A stretch of 64,000 nucleotides of DNA from Gemmatimonadaceae bacterium (GCA_017881685.1 JADGQR010000292.1:1-64000); one strand, 5' to 3'; numbered from the stretch's first letter, positions 42,091 through 53,336 are shown. Made by a program: numbers and translations. The notes: a model not told the origin generated them from the sequence alone.

Positions 42091-42924
42091 TTACCCGAGC
42101 GGCAGGTCATGGAGCTCCCCGGAGAAAACGATCTCCCCGGACCCGCGGAGTGACGGGTACCACTGGCCGCCCTCGCGATGAACCGTGACCGTGAGCGTCT
42201 TTCCTGACCGGCTCCGTAGCGAGACTGGTGAGACCGCCCTCCCCCATTCGACGAGCAGAATGGCGCTCGCAACCGCCCCGGTGCCGCAGGCCAGCGTCTC
42301 ACCTTCGACGCCTCGCTCGTACGTCCGGATCACCCATGTATTCTCGTGATCTGGATCGGGCGAAACGAAGTTCACGTTAGCGCCAGCCCGCAGCGACTTG
42401 TCTCTTCGAATGCGCGATCCGCGGCCGAGTATGTCTGCCGTTTCGACGGACTCGTCAACAATGACGATGTGCGGAACACCAGCAAGCGCGAAGCCCAGCG
42501 CCTGCTCGCGGTCGAGTTTCGGGATGGCCGGCCAGTCCAACTGGACCTCTGAAACGGGTGCAAAATCGATTTCCGGGAGGCCTTCCGCCATCCTGGCGGC
42601 GAGGACGCCGGAATCGGTCGTTATGGATATCTCGGGCGCCGACACGATCCCCAGCTCATTGGCCAGCCTCGTGGCGCACAGCGTCGCGTTCCCGCAAAGC
42701 TCCCCAAGAGATCCGTCACTATTGTAGTACCGAATCGCGAATGAGTCGTCGGACTGCGGCTTGAGGAAAACAACGCCATCTGCCCCAACGCCGGTGCCGC
42801 GAGCGCTGAGAGCCTGAATCGCCTGCGGATTTTCCAGGTCGCGCACGTCGCCGTCCGACAGATCGAAAAAGATAAAGTCGTTTCCCGACCCGCTCATTTT
42901 GTAGAATCGGCGGCTCGCTTCCAT
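42091..42924 (-). CDS. dapF: Diaminopimelate epimerase
   Basis: FYKMSGSGNDFIFFDL, SLGELCGNATLCATRLA, ETLACGTGAVASAILL. Confidence 0.94.
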   Translation of the reverse strand: MEASRRFYKMSGSGNDFIFFDLSDGDVRDLENPQAIQALSARGTGVGADGVVFLKPQSDDSFAIRYYNSDGSLGELCGNATLCATRLANELGIVSAPEISITTDSGVLAARMAEGLPEIDFAPVSEVQLDWPAIPKLDREQALGFALAGVPHIVIVDESVETADILGRGSRIRRDKSLRAGANVNFVSPDPDHENTWVIRTYERGVEGETLACGTGAVASAILLVEWGRAVSPVSLRSRSGKTLTVTVHREGGQWYPSLRGSGEIVFSGELHDLPLG

Positions 42925-43673
42925 CAGACTCGTCCTGTCAGGCCCCACCAGCGGAGGCGCCAGACCATCCATACTGCCTCACGCACGATGCGCTTTGACA
43001 TCTTGCTTGATCCCTCGGTGCGGTCAACGAAGACAATCGGAATCTCCTTGATTCTGAATCCCTTTTTCCACGCGCGGAATGTCATCTCTATCTGAAATGC
43101 GTAACCGTTCGACCGAACATCCGACAGGTCAATCGCTTCCAGCACTTCCCGGCGAAAGCACTTGAATCCGCCCGTCGCATCGAATACCGGAACTCCAGTG
43201 AGAGTGCGTGCGTAAATGTTGGCTGAGTAGCTGAGGAACAATCTGCTCATCGGCCAGTTCACGACGTTTACCTGGCCGTTCTGATACCGGGATCCGACTA
43301 CCAGATCTGCATCCTTGATGGCCTTCAGGAATTCAGGAAGCTTCTCCGGGGCGTGCGAGAAATCCGCATCCATCTCGAAGATGAAGGCGTAGTCACGCTC
43401 GAGCGCCCAGCGGAATCCCGCGACGTACGCGGTTCCCAGTCCGAGCTTCGACGCCCTGTGCAACGTATGGACGCGAGGATTCGACTCCGCAATCGCGTCA
43501 GCGAGCGCGCCTGTGCCGTCGGGCGAGCCATCGTCGACGATGAGCATGTCGATCGATGGATCCTGGGCAAGGACCGCCGTGACGAGCTTGGCGATGTTTT
43601 CCTTCTCATTGTACGTCGGTACGATGACGAGAGATCGTTCAGGCAATCCGTTTCCGCTCCTGTGCTGCGCCAA
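42924..43673 (-). CDS. Polyprenol monophosphomannose synthase-like GT2 (Dpm1 type)
   Basis: LVIVPTYNEKENIAKLVTAVL, LIVDDGSPDGTGALAD, FEMDADFSHAPEKLP, VVGSRYQNG. Confidence 0.9.
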   Translation of the reverse strand: MAQHRSGNGLPERSLVIVPTYNEKENIAKLVTAVLAQDPSIDMLIVDDGSPDGTGALADAIAESNPRVHTLHRASKLGLGTAYVAGFRWALERDYAFIFEMDADFSHAPEKLPEFLKAIKDADLVVGSRYQNGQVNVVNWPMSRLFLSYSANIYARTLTGVPVFDATGGFKCFRREVLEAIDLSDVRSNGYAFQIEMTFRAWKKGFRIKEIPIVFVDRTEGSSKMSKRIVREAVWMVWRLRWWGLTGRV

Positions 43674-46155
43674 CCAACATGAGGACCGCCGACCCGAGAA
43701 TGGCGATCAGTGTGATGATCTTGCCGCGTTGATACGTGTCGTTGTCGAACCACAGCTCGATTTTGCGCGCGCCTTGTGGTAATTGGACACCCGTAAGCAC
43801 GAAATCAGCCCGCCCGACGGCTGCCGGCTTTCCATCGACTGTTGCGCGCCAGCCCGGATAATAATTCTCCGAGACCAATAATGCCGACCCAGCTGGCACT
43901 GGATCCGAAAGAGAGATCGAGACCTTCCCTGGTTCGTAGTGGGTTACGGTCGACTTGATCGTCAACGGAATGGGCAGCGTCTGAAGTGAAGCGGGTCCTT
44001 CCACCGGCGCATCCGAAGCGAAAAGCGCGGCTGCCCTGACGTCAAACGACGGATGCATCAGGGTCTCCTTCACCGACGCATCCTCAGCTTTTACAACGGC
44101 GGGCGCAACCCACGAGTACGGGTTCTCGCCGGGCAGTCTATAAAGATATACATCGGTCCCTGCCGCGTCCTTCACCGGCCCGATCACCCACTCGGCCCCC
44201 GGAAAGATCTGTTTGACGTCAGGGACGTTCGTCAGCAGATAGCGCATGTTCAGCATCTGCCACGTCCGCGGATTGAGCACCTGCTGGAAGCTTTCCTGCT
44301 TGTCGAGCAGGTCGTTGTATCGCCCGAGCTGGTTGCCGTGATAGCCGAGCACGCCGCGGACGTCGTGAATCATGAGGCCGTCGGCTTCGAGGTCGGTGTC
44401 CCGCACCGGAGCGTCCTGGAGCTCCATGGCCAACACTCTGGACGGCTGTGGATCGGCCTTCACACGATCGATTGCCGCATTCGATTTGTAAGTGACCGAC
44501 GCCGGCGGCGAGAATATCCAGTAGTGCTTCATGATGGTCCATGAATCGACGGCGGCGATGGACGCCAGCGCCCATCCCGCGACACCCATGGAGAGCTTGT
44601 TCTTCTTGTACATGGCGATCGCGGCTACTGCGAGCGCGACGAAGCCAAGCGACCGCCAAGCACCATACACGATGGCGCCCGCGTTTGCGTTCACCGCATC
44701 GAGCATTTCATCAGGCGCGAGAGCCTGCGCGAAATCGGTGAGGATTCCCTTCGTCGCGAGCGCAGCGATGAGCACAGCGACCCCGAGCCAGGCGAAGATG
44801 TATCTGTAGCTGAGCTCGCGCGTGAGAACTTTTTCCACGCCAGCCGCAGCGAGTACGGAGATGCCCATCATGCCAACAAAGAACACCGTCGCGGGAGCAC
44901 GGAAATACTTGGTACCCGGTATGATCGCGTACGGGATGTGATAGAACGGAGTGTCGCCGCCGAGCGCCCAAAGCAGCGCAATGACTATCGTGACGGCCCA
45001 GAAAAGGATGAAGCCTTTTCGCGGATCGCGGCCAAGCTTTGCAAACGCTGCTCCTGCGAGGAGCAATGCCGTTACGCCGAGGTAGTCGCTGTGCAGATGG
45101 ATCGCGTTCTCGCCCCAGTAGCCATCGATCATTCCGGTGAACTGCGGGAGATATGCGTCGAAGAGCTCCTTGATCGGCCACGCATAGGAGACTGCGGTCG
45201 CGTAATCGGGGAGTCCCCCGGCGCGCGGGCTCCACGCGACGTATTCTCTCACTGGCAGATACTGGATCGCTCCCATCGTCAGCCCGAGAGCAACGGATCC
45301 GAGGGCGAATACGAATCGAATCGCCACTTCTCTGCGGGTCAAATCACCTCGACGAGCGGCCGAGATACCGAGATGCAGCGTGAACGCGGCGCTCGCGAGC
45401 AACAAATACTGCAGGAGCTGAGGGTGAGGACTGAGCACTGCCAGTCCAATCACGAGCGCCAGCGCACCCCACGCCCATCGTCTGCCATCGCGAACAGACA
45501 ACGTGAGCAGCCATAGCGTAAGTGGGAACAGCGCGCTCACATACAGCTTGCCGTCGTGGCCGGGAGACACGAGCGAAGCGAGGTTCCCGCTCATCATGTA
45601 CGCAACGCCTGCGAACAATGCCGGGTAAAACCCGAATCCGCTCGAGCGCACGTAGTAGTAGGTGAAAACGCCGGCCAGGAAGAGATGGATCATGAACGAC
45701 CATGTCATTGCGACATCAGTCGGCATGAGCAGCCGCAGCAGGAAAGTCGGATAGAAGATGTCGCCGTGCATCGCTGCCACGTACGGCAGTCCGCCGAACA
45801 GGTACGGATTCCATTGCGGGAAACCGTGCGTCGCCTTGAGCATCTTTGCGCCGAACTCACGGAACGCGTATCCGGCGACGTACTGATCGCTGTTCGGCCC
45901 CGCGAGGAATTGTCCTGCGAGCGCCGCGTAGCCGAGTGCGAGTGTGCACGCCGCATAGAGAAGCGAAGCCCAGAGGCCTCCCCGCCGAGGTCCGGCGGTG
46001 CCAACCATTTCGGAAGTGACTCTCGGTGTCGCTGGCGGAGCGAGCTGAGAGGACGTGTCGAGCGAGCTCTCATCTTCCATGATCGCTGAGCCGGAACTGC
46101 CTGAAACGTCGAGACTTCCTGGCGCGCTGTTCTTGTTGTCTTCCATCTCGTTCAT
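43639..46155 (-). CDS. YfhO family multi-spanning membrane protein
   Basis: Many TM segments; FPQWNPYLFGGLPYVAAMHGDIFYPTFLLRLL; C-terminal ENYYPGWRATVDGKPAAVGRADFVLTGVQLPQGARKIELWF. Confidence 0.85.
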   Translation of the reverse strand: MNEMEDNKNSAPGSLDVSGSSGSAIMEDESSLDTSSQLAPPATPRVTSEMVGTAGPRRGGLWASLLYAACTLALGYAALAGQFLAGPNSDQYVAGYAFREFGAKMLKATHGFPQWNPYLFGGLPYVAAMHGDIFYPTFLLRLLMPTDVAMTWSFMIHLFLAGVFTYYYVRSSGFGFYPALFAGVAYMMSGNLASLVSPGHDGKLYVSALFPLTLWLLTLSVRDGRRWAWGALALVIGLAVLSPHPQLLQYLLLASAAFTLHLGISAARRGDLTRREVAIRFVFALGSVALGLTMGAIQYLPVREYVAWSPRAGGLPDYATAVSYAWPIKELFDAYLPQFTGMIDGYWGENAIHLHSDYLGVTALLLAGAAFAKLGRDPRKGFILFWAVTIVIALLWALGGDTPFYHIPYAIIPGTKYFRAPATVFFVGMMGISVLAAAGVEKVLTRELSYRYIFAWLGVAVLIAALATKGILTDFAQALAPDEMLDAVNANAGAIVYGAWRSLGFVALAVAAIAMYKKNKLSMGVAGWALASIAAVDSWTIMKHYWIFSPPASVTYKSNAAIDRVKADPQPSRVLAMELQDAPVRDTDLEADGLMIHDVRGVLGYHGNQLGRYNDLLDKQESFQQVLNPRTWQMLNMRYLLTNVPDVKQIFPGAEWVIGPVKDAAGTDVYLYRLPGENPYSWVAPAVVKAEDASVKETLMHPSFDVRAAALFASDAPVEGPASLQTLPIPLTIKSTVTHYEPGKVSISLSDPVPAGSALLVSENYYPGWRATVDGKPAAVGRADFVLTGVQLPQGARKIELWFDNDTYQRGKIITLIAILGSAVLMLVGAAQERKRIA

Positions 46156-47147
46156 TGAATTTGGCGCGACACGGGTTTCCGTACGGCGAGAAAAAACAAT
46201 CCTGGGAGCAGTTCCAGCAGCGTGAGCCAGAGACGCGAGGCTATTGCAACAGCGAGCGCGTCTGCTCGTCCGGAGAGGCCAAGCCGCACCATTCCGGTAA
46301 CCAGCGCGCTCTCGCGAACAACCGCGCCGCCGGGCGCGAATAACGCGAGAAATCCGATGATGTACGAAGCCGCGTATACTGCGATGTACGAAGTTACCGC
46401 GCCAGCCGTTGGACCGATGATGCCGCGGACGAAAAATTGAAACGCGACTCCGTAAGCGATCCATGAGATGACCGAGCGCAAAGCCGCTGCCCACACTGTT
46501 CTGGCTTCGATCTTCGAGATTTGAATGTCCTTTCCGGTAACTGACGCAGCCATCCTTGCCGCGGCCGGTAGGAGTCGCGGCGCCGCTGCTACGCATGCTA
46601 TGACAATGATGAGAACTGCGGTCGCAAGTAGCGGTTGATCGACGACTTGCGCGCCGGCAACGAGAACGACTCCGATCCCGGCCGCGATCGTGACGAGTTG
46701 AATGAGTATCGAAGAGCCTGCAGCTGTCATTGGCGATACTGACTCACCGCGAGCCATCACTGTCATCGCCGCGATCGACCACACCTTGCCCGGAACGTAT
46801 TTTCCGAGATTCGAGACAAACCAGATTCGCGCGGCTGCGCGAAAAGAGAGTGTCTCTCCGGAGGCGATGATTACGCGCCTCCACGTTTCGATCAGCAGCA
46901 TGTAGGTAAGAAAAACGATGAGCGTGGCCAGCCCCACCCACGACCACCCGATCTTGAGCGTTGTGAGTCGGTCGGCGGCAAGTCTCCACTGACCGTTTAG
47001 AGCGCGAACGGCCGACCAGATGATGATTGCCGCGAATAACCATTGCGCGGCGACGAACAGCTTACGTCGAGTGTTCGTCAAGAACCCGCTGGTAAATGTC
47101 CGCGTATTGCCGCGCCGCAGATTCCGGGGCAAACGCGGAAAGCGCAA
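46152..47147 (-). CDS. Lysylphosphatidylglycerol synthase TM-region/UPF0104 flippase-like protein
   Basis: WFVSNLGKYVPGKVWSIAAM, GFLALFAPGGAVVRESALV; multiple TM segments. Start codon uncertain (long overlap with upstream gene). Confidence 0.8.
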   Translation of the reverse strand: MRFPRLPRNLRRGNTRTFTSGFLTNTRRKLFVAAQWLFAAIIIWSAVRALNGQWRLAADRLTTLKIGWSWVGLATLIVFLTYMLLIETWRRVIIASGETLSFRAAARIWFVSNLGKYVPGKVWSIAAMTVMARGESVSPMTAAGSSILIQLVTIAAGIGVVLVAGAQVVDQPLLATAVLIIVIACVAAAPRLLPAAARMAASVTGKDIQISKIEARTVWAAALRSVISWIAYGVAFQFFVRGIIGPTAGAVTSYIAVYAASYIIGFLALFAPGGAVVRESALVTGMVRLGLSGRADALAVAIASRLWLTLLELLPGLFFLAVRKPVSRQIQ

Positions 47148-48228
47148 AGATTCTGCCTGCCTTCCCCAGGTCGCCGGCTTTGACCGGATTGTCGATGACT
47201 CTGTCGAGTGCGTTCGCGAGCTCGGTTGAATCGCCTGGGGTCACGAGTATACCGGTTCTTTCGTCCTGGATGATGTCGGTGAGACCGCCGGATCTGAACG
47301 CGATGACCGGCGTCTCGCACAACAATCCCTCTGCTGCGACCAGGCCAAGACCTTCGTCTGTCGATGGAACCACGAGCGCGGTTGCCGACTGATAAAGGCT
47401 GACGAGATCAGGCTGCTTGAGCTGTCCCATCCACGCGATGCGGTCGGCTACGCCAACCTTTGACGCGAGCGAACGTAGTTCCGCCTCGAGCGGGCCTGCT
47501 CCGGCTACATCGAGCAGGGCGTGATGCCGCATCGCTGCCATGGCGCGTATGAGGTGCTCCAGGCCTTTCTGCCGATTCAACCGCCCGGCAAAAAGGAATC
47601 GGTTTCTTTCGCGGAAGGAGCCCGGCACGAATCGCTCTGTCGCGACAGGCATCGGTGCAACGGCTGGCCGGGGAACAGAAACGAGATTTGCGACTTCGGA
47701 CGACAACCAGTTCGAAACGGTCGTCACTCGCGCTGATTGGTTAAGCACGCGGCGAAAGAGCGGACGGCTCATGCCCACTTTCTTCGCCAGGCGGACGTCG
47801 GTTCCGTGGAGTGTCGTCACGAGTGGCTTGTGTGAAAGCGACGACAGCCACGTTCCAACCACGCCGCTCGGAAACCACCAGTGAGCGTGAATGAGATCGG
47901 GATCGAAGCTTCGACGCGCTCCAACTGCGCGGACAAAGTCGGACCCGAAGAATCCAACCAGGGCCAGCCGAGCACTCCATGACGTCGCGACGTCCTGCGC
48001 CATGTTTCCCGTGTAAGCGAGTTTTTCATAGCGGCGCGGTGCGTAACGGAAACGCTCGACAGAAATCCCGTCGATTTCTTCTTCGGTCGGCACACCCTCG
48101 GCAGCCGGGGCGACGACGTGGACTTTGACGCCCTCATCTCGCAATGCTACAGCGAGGCGAAGAACGAACGATCCCGGTGCGTCCCCGGGAAAACGCGGGA
48201 ACGAATGCGTTAGAAAGAGAACTTTCAC
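47062..48228 (-). CDS. Glycosyltransferase family 4
   Basis: VLFLTHSFPRFPGDAPGSFVLRLA, FAGRLNRQKGLEHLIRAM, VVPSTDEGLGLVAAEGLLCETPVIAFRSGG. Confidence 0.9.
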   Translation of the reverse strand: MKVLFLTHSFPRFPGDAPGSFVLRLAVALRDEGVKVHVVAPAAEGVPTEEEIDGISVERFRYAPRRYEKLAYTGNMAQDVATSWSARLALVGFFGSDFVRAVGARRSFDPDLIHAHWWFPSGVVGTWLSSLSHKPLVTTLHGTDVRLAKKVGMSRPLFRRVLNQSARVTTVSNWLSSEVANLVSVPRPAVAPMPVATERFVPGSFRERNRFLFAGRLNRQKGLEHLIRAMAAMRHHALLDVAGAGPLEAELRSLASKVGVADRIAWMGQLKQPDLVSLYQSATALVVPSTDEGLGLVAAEGLLCETPVIAFRSGGLTDIIQDERTGILVTPGDSTELANALDRVIDNPVKAGDLGKAGRIFALSAFAPESAARQYADIYQRVLDEHST

Positions 48229-48230
48229 TG

Positions 48231-49256
48231 TCAGCGTTTAAGGAGCGTATCCGGTTCGTGTGCGAGCTCTTCTATCCGGGCTCGCAGCTCGCGCGTCTCA
48301 GCGCGCTGAGCGGCAACAAGCTCGCCAATGAAGCCGGTCGAGAAGAACACGCTGCCGAGGATGAGGCAGGTCTGAATGACCGTCCAGATCGAGCGGAGAC
48401 CCTCACCACGTACGAAGAGAAAGATCAGGGCGATGATTCCGGCGATGACGCCGATCATGAACAACGCCGCGCCGATCATCCCGAAAAGCAGGAGCGGCTT
48501 CTTCGCAAACCGAAGCTCGAACCAGACGGCTAGCATGTCTATAACACCGACAGGAATTCGCCCGATTCCGAATTTCGACTTGCCGGCGTGTCGTGCGTAA
48601 AGAGGCACAGGGACTTCCGACACCGTGAAACCCTGAGCGACAGCCATGACAATCATGTAGCGATGCCAGTCAGGACGAGCGGGAATCGCCTCCATCACTT
48701 CCCTTCTGTACGCTTTGACGGAATTCAGATCGCGCACCGGGACTTTGAACAGCGAACGGCTTAGCCGATTGTAAATCCCCGACACAAATGCCTTCTCGTA
48801 TTCGCCCTGCTTGTATCCCGTGACCATATCCGTCTGGTCGCGGAGGATCGGCTCGACGAGCCGCGGAATGTCCTCCGGCCTGTACTGGAGATCTGCGGGA
48901 TAGAAAACGAGAATATTTCCGCGCGCGTTCAGGTATCCTGTCCGTAGCGACTCGGCGATGCCGCGGCGGGCGCGATGACGCACGGCGTGGAGAAACGGGT
49001 ATTGGCCGACAAGCGATTCGAGAGTTGCCCATGTGTCATCGATCGATCCGTCGTCGATGACGATTACTTCGTAACGGCCGGGGGTCGCCGCGAAAGCTTC
49101 AGCCGCCTGCTGCATGAACAGCGGCAAGTTCTCGGCTTCGTCCTTTGCGGGTACCAGTACGCTAACGACCGGTGATTGCGCCGGCCGGGATTCCCGAACC
49201 GGCGAGAGTGACACCGGCGTATTCGCGTCTACGATCTCCGGCCGGCTAGCGGTCAT
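48231..49256 (-). CDS. Membrane-anchored glycosyltransferase family 2
   Basis: VSVLVPAKDEAENLPLFMQQAAEAF, VIDDGSIDDTWATLESL, GYLNARGNILVFYPADLQYRPEDI; C-terminal TM segments. Confidence 0.9.
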   Translation of the reverse strand: MTASRPEIVDANTPVSLSPVRESRPAQSPVVSVLVPAKDEAENLPLFMQQAAEAFAATPGRYEVIVIDDGSIDDTWATLESLVGQYPFLHAVRHRARRGIAESLRTGYLNARGNILVFYPADLQYRPEDIPRLVEPILRDQTDMVTGYKQGEYEKAFVSGIYNRLSRSLFKVPVRDLNSVKAYRREVMEAIPARPDWHRYMIVMAVAQGFTVSEVPVPLYARHAGKSKFGIGRIPVGVIDMLAVWFELRFAKKPLLLFGMIGAALFMIGVIAGIIALIFLFVRGEGLRSIWTVIQTCLILGSVFFSTGFIGELVAAQRAETRELRARIEELAHEPDTLLKR

Positions 49257-50725
49257 ATCCGCTTGCGCATTCTCGCGGACAGAACTCCGAGCTGATCGCG
49301 ATACTTCGCCACCGTTCGACGCGCAATCTGCACTCCGCTTTCGCGGAGAATGTTCACGATTGCCTGATCGGTGAGCGGACGCTTCGGATCTTCTTCCTGA
49401 ACGAGCTTCTCCAGCTGCGCCTTGATGCCGCGCGCGGAGACGTCTTCGCCTTCAGAAGTTGCGAGCCCGGATGAGAAGAAGAACTTGAGCGGCAGAACGC
49501 CTCGCGGAGTCTGAACGAATTTCTCGTTGGTCACGCGACTCACCGTCGATTCGTGCATGTTGATCACTTCGGCGACTTCGCGAAGAGTGAGCGGCTTCAG
49601 ATACTGCACTCCCTTCTCGAAGAATTCGCGCTGCCGGTCGACGATGTAGTTCATCACCTTGAGCATCGTCTGGCGGCGCTGCTCGATCGCCTGAATCATC
49701 CAGTTCGCGGAGTTCAGCTTGTTCGAGATGAATTCCTTGTTCTCGCCCTCGAACTTCTTCTTGTCGCGCGCGATCTCCTGGTAGGCCTTGCTCAGGCGCA
49801 GGCGAGGAAGATTCGCGTCGTTCAGGAAGACGTGATACTGCTGATCGATCTTGTCGACAATGAGGTCGGGGATGATGTAGTTCTCATCGCCAGAACGGAA
49901 TCTGAGACCCGGTTTGGGGTCGAGTTTTGCGATCTCGTCTGCTGCTTTCTGCACATCGCTCGCGCTGATGCCGAAGCGCTTCGAGATCTCGCTCCAGCGA
50001 TGAGCAATCAGCTCCTCGAAGCAATCGCGAACCAGGCGATAAGGAACAGACTGTGTGAGTCCGGCTTCCTTGAGTTGAAGCAGCAGGCACTCGCGAAGAT
50101 CCCGCGCGCCTACGCCGGGAGGGTCGAGCTCCTGAACCGTCCGGAGCATCTCTTCGCCTTCTTCCATGGTGTACGTCGGAAGCTCGCCGAGATCTCTGTC
50201 CTGCGCCTCGGCGGCATTCGCGATCATCTCGTTCAGTGATGCGACGATCTCTTCAACGGGAGATGCGAGGTAACCATCATCATTTATGTTGCCGAGGAAC
50301 TCGTCAGCGAGGAGCATCTGGCGGGGGTCGAGCTCGAGGAGACTTACCTGATCTCGTAGGTGATCGCTCAGATCACGCGTCGCAACGGTGACCGGCTCGT
50401 AATACTCTTTCTCTTCGTGCTCTTCGCGGCGTCCGCCCGCGGTATCGAATCCATCGAGGAGGATTTCCTCCCAGTCGATTTCCTCGCCTCGCTCTTTTTC
50501 CTCGGGCGATTCGGCCTGTGCTTCGGGCTCACTTTCGGTCTGCTCTTCTTCGTCCTCTTCTTCGGCCTCTACAAGATCGAGAAACGGGTTGTTGAGGAGC
50601 TCCTGCTTCAAATGCTGCTGAAGATCAAGCAGCGGCATGTACAGAAGATCCATCGCCTGATACAGGCGAGGGTTGATCTTCAGCTCCTGCCGCAGCTGGG
50701 TCGACTGACTCATTCCTGGCTTCAC
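49253..50725 (-). CDS. rpoN: RNA polymerase sigma-54 factor
   Basis: N-terminal Q-rich activator domain, RpoN box [22 protein letters not shown]. Confidence 0.96.
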   Translation of the reverse strand: MKPGMSQSTQLRQELKINPRLYQAMDLLYMPLLDLQQHLKQELLNNPFLDLVEAEEEDEEEQTESEPEAQAESPEEKERGEEIDWEEILLDGFDTAGGRREEHEEKEYYEPVTVATRDLSDHLRDQVSLLELDPRQMLLADEFLGNINDDGYLASPVEEIVASLNEMIANAAEAQDRDLGELPTYTMEEGEEMLRTVQELDPPGVGARDLRECLLLQLKEAGLTQSVPYRLVRDCFEELIAHRWSEISKRFGISASDVQKAADEIAKLDPKPGLRFRSGDENYIIPDLIVDKIDQQYHVFLNDANLPRLRLSKAYQEIARDKKKFEGENKEFISNKLNSANWMIQAIEQRRQTMLKVMNYIVDRQREFFEKGVQYLKPLTLREVAEVINMHESTVSRVTNEKFVQTPRGVLPLKFFFSSGLATSEGEDVSARGIKAQLEKLVQEEDPKRPLTDQAIVNILRESGVQIARRTVAKYRDQLGVLSARMRKRI

Positions 50726-51942
50726 GATCCTGCTCCTGCTGCCTTCACGTGTGAAAAGCGTTGACGCAAGCGCGCCGTAAGGGTGGGGCCGAGGTATATG
50801 TCGGCCACCGTGTCGTCGAAGACCAAGTCACGAACAGTGCCAGAGACTTTGACCTGCCCGTCGAACATAATGTACGCCCGGTCCACGATGTCGAGGGTCT
50901 GTTCGACGTTGTGGTCGCTGATGAGGACCCCGATACCCCTGTGCCTCAGCCCGGCGACGATGGTCTGGATGTCGTGGACGGCGATCGGGTCCACCCCGGC
51001 GAACGGCTCGTCGAGCATCATGAATTTCGGGCTCGTCACGAGTGCCCGAGTGATCTCCAGGCGCCGCCTCTCGCCCCCGGAAAGGGAGTAAGCCCTGTTC
51101 TTCCGAAGACGCTTGATGCCCAGCTCGTCCAGAAGCTTCTCCAGACGTTTCTGCCGCTCAGCTTTCGATATAGGCAGAGTCTCCAGAATCGCCATGATAT
51201 TGTCTTCGACGGACAGCTTTCTGAAGATCGACGGCTCCTGTGACAGGTAGCCGATGCCAAGGCGGGCCCGCTTGTACATGGGCATGTTGGTCACGTCCTG
51301 GCCGTCGATGATGATGCGGCCTTCCTGAGGCTCGATAAGGCCGACGATCATGTAGAAAGTCGTCGTCTTGCCGGCGCCGTTGGGGCCAAGAAGTCCGACA
51401 ATCTCGCCTTGCTGAAGCCGCAGCCCGACGTCGTTCACGACAGCCCGCCGTTTGTAGCTCTTCATGAGGTGCTCGGCCTCGAGAACACTGCCGCCGGGGA
51501 CGATTCTCGGGGCTGCGCTGAGCTCTGAAAGAGAATGTTCGCCGGTATGGCTGAATATCTCGGCAAGCTCGGCTTTGTTCGGACTGATGTCGTGCCAGAC
51601 CTGCTCGGTGACCTGGATCCTGGCGTCGGCGAGGTCGACACCGGGATCAAGCGAGCGAACGATGCCGTCCCCGACCATTCTTGGGATGATAGAAGCGGCC
51701 AGATATGCTTCGACTTCGTCGAGCCCGAGACGTCCGGCTTCCTTTTCGGCGTCTTTCCCTTCTGCTCTGAGTGCGCGAAGGAACTCGTCCCGGTATTTGA
51801 TGGCAACACCGTGAAATGGTGCTGATCCAGTCGCGTCGGCTTCGCGGACAATGGCCGCGAGCGCGATCGACATTGATCGCTCGTCGCCTGAAAGCTTGCT
51901 GATGATCTCGCGGATGCGCGGCGGAAATGATTCCAGGCTCAT
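50722..51942 (-). CDS. lptB: LPS export ABC transporter ATP-binding protein LptB with ~155-aa N-terminal extension
   Basis: [88 protein letters not shown]; preceded in frame by [23 protein letters not shown]...VPGGSV. Confidence 0.93.
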   Translation of the reverse strand: MSLESFPPRIREIISKLSGDERSMSIALAAIVREADATGSAPFHGVAIKYRDEFLRALRAEGKDAEKEAGRLGLDEVEAYLAASIIPRMVGDGIVRSLDPGVDLADARIQVTEQVWHDISPNKAELAEIFSHTGEHSLSELSAAPRIVPGGSVLEAEHLMKSYKRRAVVNDVGLRLQQGEIVGLLGPNGAGKTTTFYMIVGLIEPQEGRIIIDGQDVTNMPMYKRARLGIGYLSQEPSIFRKLSVEDNIMAILETLPISKAERQKRLEKLLDELGIKRLRKNRAYSLSGGERRRLEITRALVTSPKFMMLDEPFAGVDPIAVHDIQTIVAGLRHRGIGVLISDHNVEQTLDIVDRAYIMFDGQVKVSGTVRDLVFDDTVADIYLGPTLTARLRQRFSHVKAAGAGS

Positions 51943-53336
51943 GGGGTCTTGCGGGGACGATTGGCGGGCGGGGTTGTCGTTCCGGTAGGCGGCGCCTTTG
52001 TCCCGGACTTCGCTTTCGTTCCTGGCGCATTCTGTACTGCTGCAGCTGGCTCCAGGTAAACTCCGGCTGCCTGATCGGTTACGTCGACCTTGCTCACGGC
52101 TTTGTCAGCGAACGAAACGGTGATGATTCGTCCGCGCACGTAATTGACGTTTGGTATCGTTTTTTCTTTTCCGCTACCAGCCATCTGGTAGTACGAGCTC
52201 GCGTTGCCCGTTGCCGTGATGCGCTTGGCCTGCGGACGGCTCGTCGTATCTCCAGTCGCGGCAGTGTCGAACTCCGCGATGACGACGTCGCCTTTCATCC
52301 AATCCCGATCTTTCGAAATGATGTGAGCGGTATCCGGGGCACTGTTTGCGTACGCTTTGCCGACCGCCCGAAATTCACGCAGTCGCTGTCCCGGCATCCG
52401 TGCGTCGATGGAGTCCGCCGTCACTTCGCGATCGGGCGTTACCGCTTTCGCGCGTGACTTGCTTCCCCATGCCATTACCTGCTGGAGCTGGTTGTCCTTG
52501 ATGCGCAGATCGACGGAGTCCGCGAGAAGCTCCATGTCCTGGCTGAGCACGTGACCGGTAGGAGTCGCGACAACTCTTTCCAATTGACGGTTCCTCGAGA
52601 ACAGATCGATTATGCCGCCGGTCAGCGTGAATGGTCGTCCCTTTCGGCTTGCGACGGACGGCGTCTCCATCAACCGGGCAAATTCGCGTGTTCCGTCAAG
52701 AAAAGCCGAGTCGCCTTTTGCGATGAGATCGGGCCGCGCGATCTGAACGTTGCCTGACGCGTAAACGAGATTGTCACCTTCGGCGACGATGGTGTTGGCG
52801 TCTACTTCGGCTGGCTCCGGCTTGTCGGTTGTCGTGCTCTTCTGGACGATCGTCATGTGAGGTCGCTGACTGGCGATCGTCCGCGGTTGTGGCCGAGTCG
52901 ACGTCGCGCGGTAATAGTCCATTACCGGTCCCGTGATCGTCGTTCCGCTCTGCGTTTTGACGTGGACGTTCCCTTCCGCGCGCAGCCGGTCCTCGAGCTG
53001 GAAGTACGTCATCCTGTCTGAGTCGACTTTCGCACGGCTCTCGCTGTAATGCACGCTTCCGATCATGTAGAGCACGCTCTGATCGCCGTAATACTCCGCA
53101 CTGTCGGCAATGAGCGTGTTGTCCTGTCCCTCGCAGTGATACGTGACGCCACCGCCCTGAAAGACGTTGTAGCGCTCACTCGGCAGCTTGTTGGCCGTTG
53201 TCCTGGTGTTCCCCGAGGATGATTCGTACTGGAGGACACACTGCTTTGCGGGGACCTGGGCGAACGCGACAGATGCGGCGCCCGGTGCAAGCACGACGGC
53301 CAGAACGCTGAAGACAGCAGCGATTCTGGCAGTCAT
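51939..53336 (-). CDS. lptA: LptA/OstA-like LPS transport periplasmic protein
   Basis: OstA-like repeats ([61 protein letters not shown]); between lptC and lptB. Confidence 0.82.
   Translation of the reverse strand: MTARIAAVFSVLAVVLAPGAASVAFAQVPAKQCVLQYESSSGNTRTTANKLPSERYNVFQGGGVTYHCEGQDNTLIADSAEYYGDQSVLYMIGSVHYSESRAKVDSDRMTYFQLEDRLRAEGNVHVKTQSGTTITGPVMDYYRATSTRPQPRTIASQRPHMTIVQKSTTTDKPEPAEVDANTIVAEGDNLVYASGNVQIARPDLIAKGDSAFLDGTREFARLMETPSVASRKGRPFTLTGGIIDLFSRNRQLERVVATPTGHVLSQDMELLADSVDLRIKDNQLQQVMAWGSKSRAKAVTPDREVTADSIDARMPGQRLREFRAVGKAYANSAPDTAHIISKDRDWMKGDVVIAEFDTAATGDTTSRPQAKRITATGNASSYYQMAGSGKEKTIPNVNYVRGRIITVSFADKAVSKVDVTDQAAGVYLEPAAAVQNAPGTKAKSGTKAPPTGTTTPPANRPRKTP

Noticed and set aside
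41968-42153. 61-aa + strand ORF near dif
   Set aside because: Overlaps the dapF 3' end and its terminator, no recognisable motif, no ribosome-binding context.
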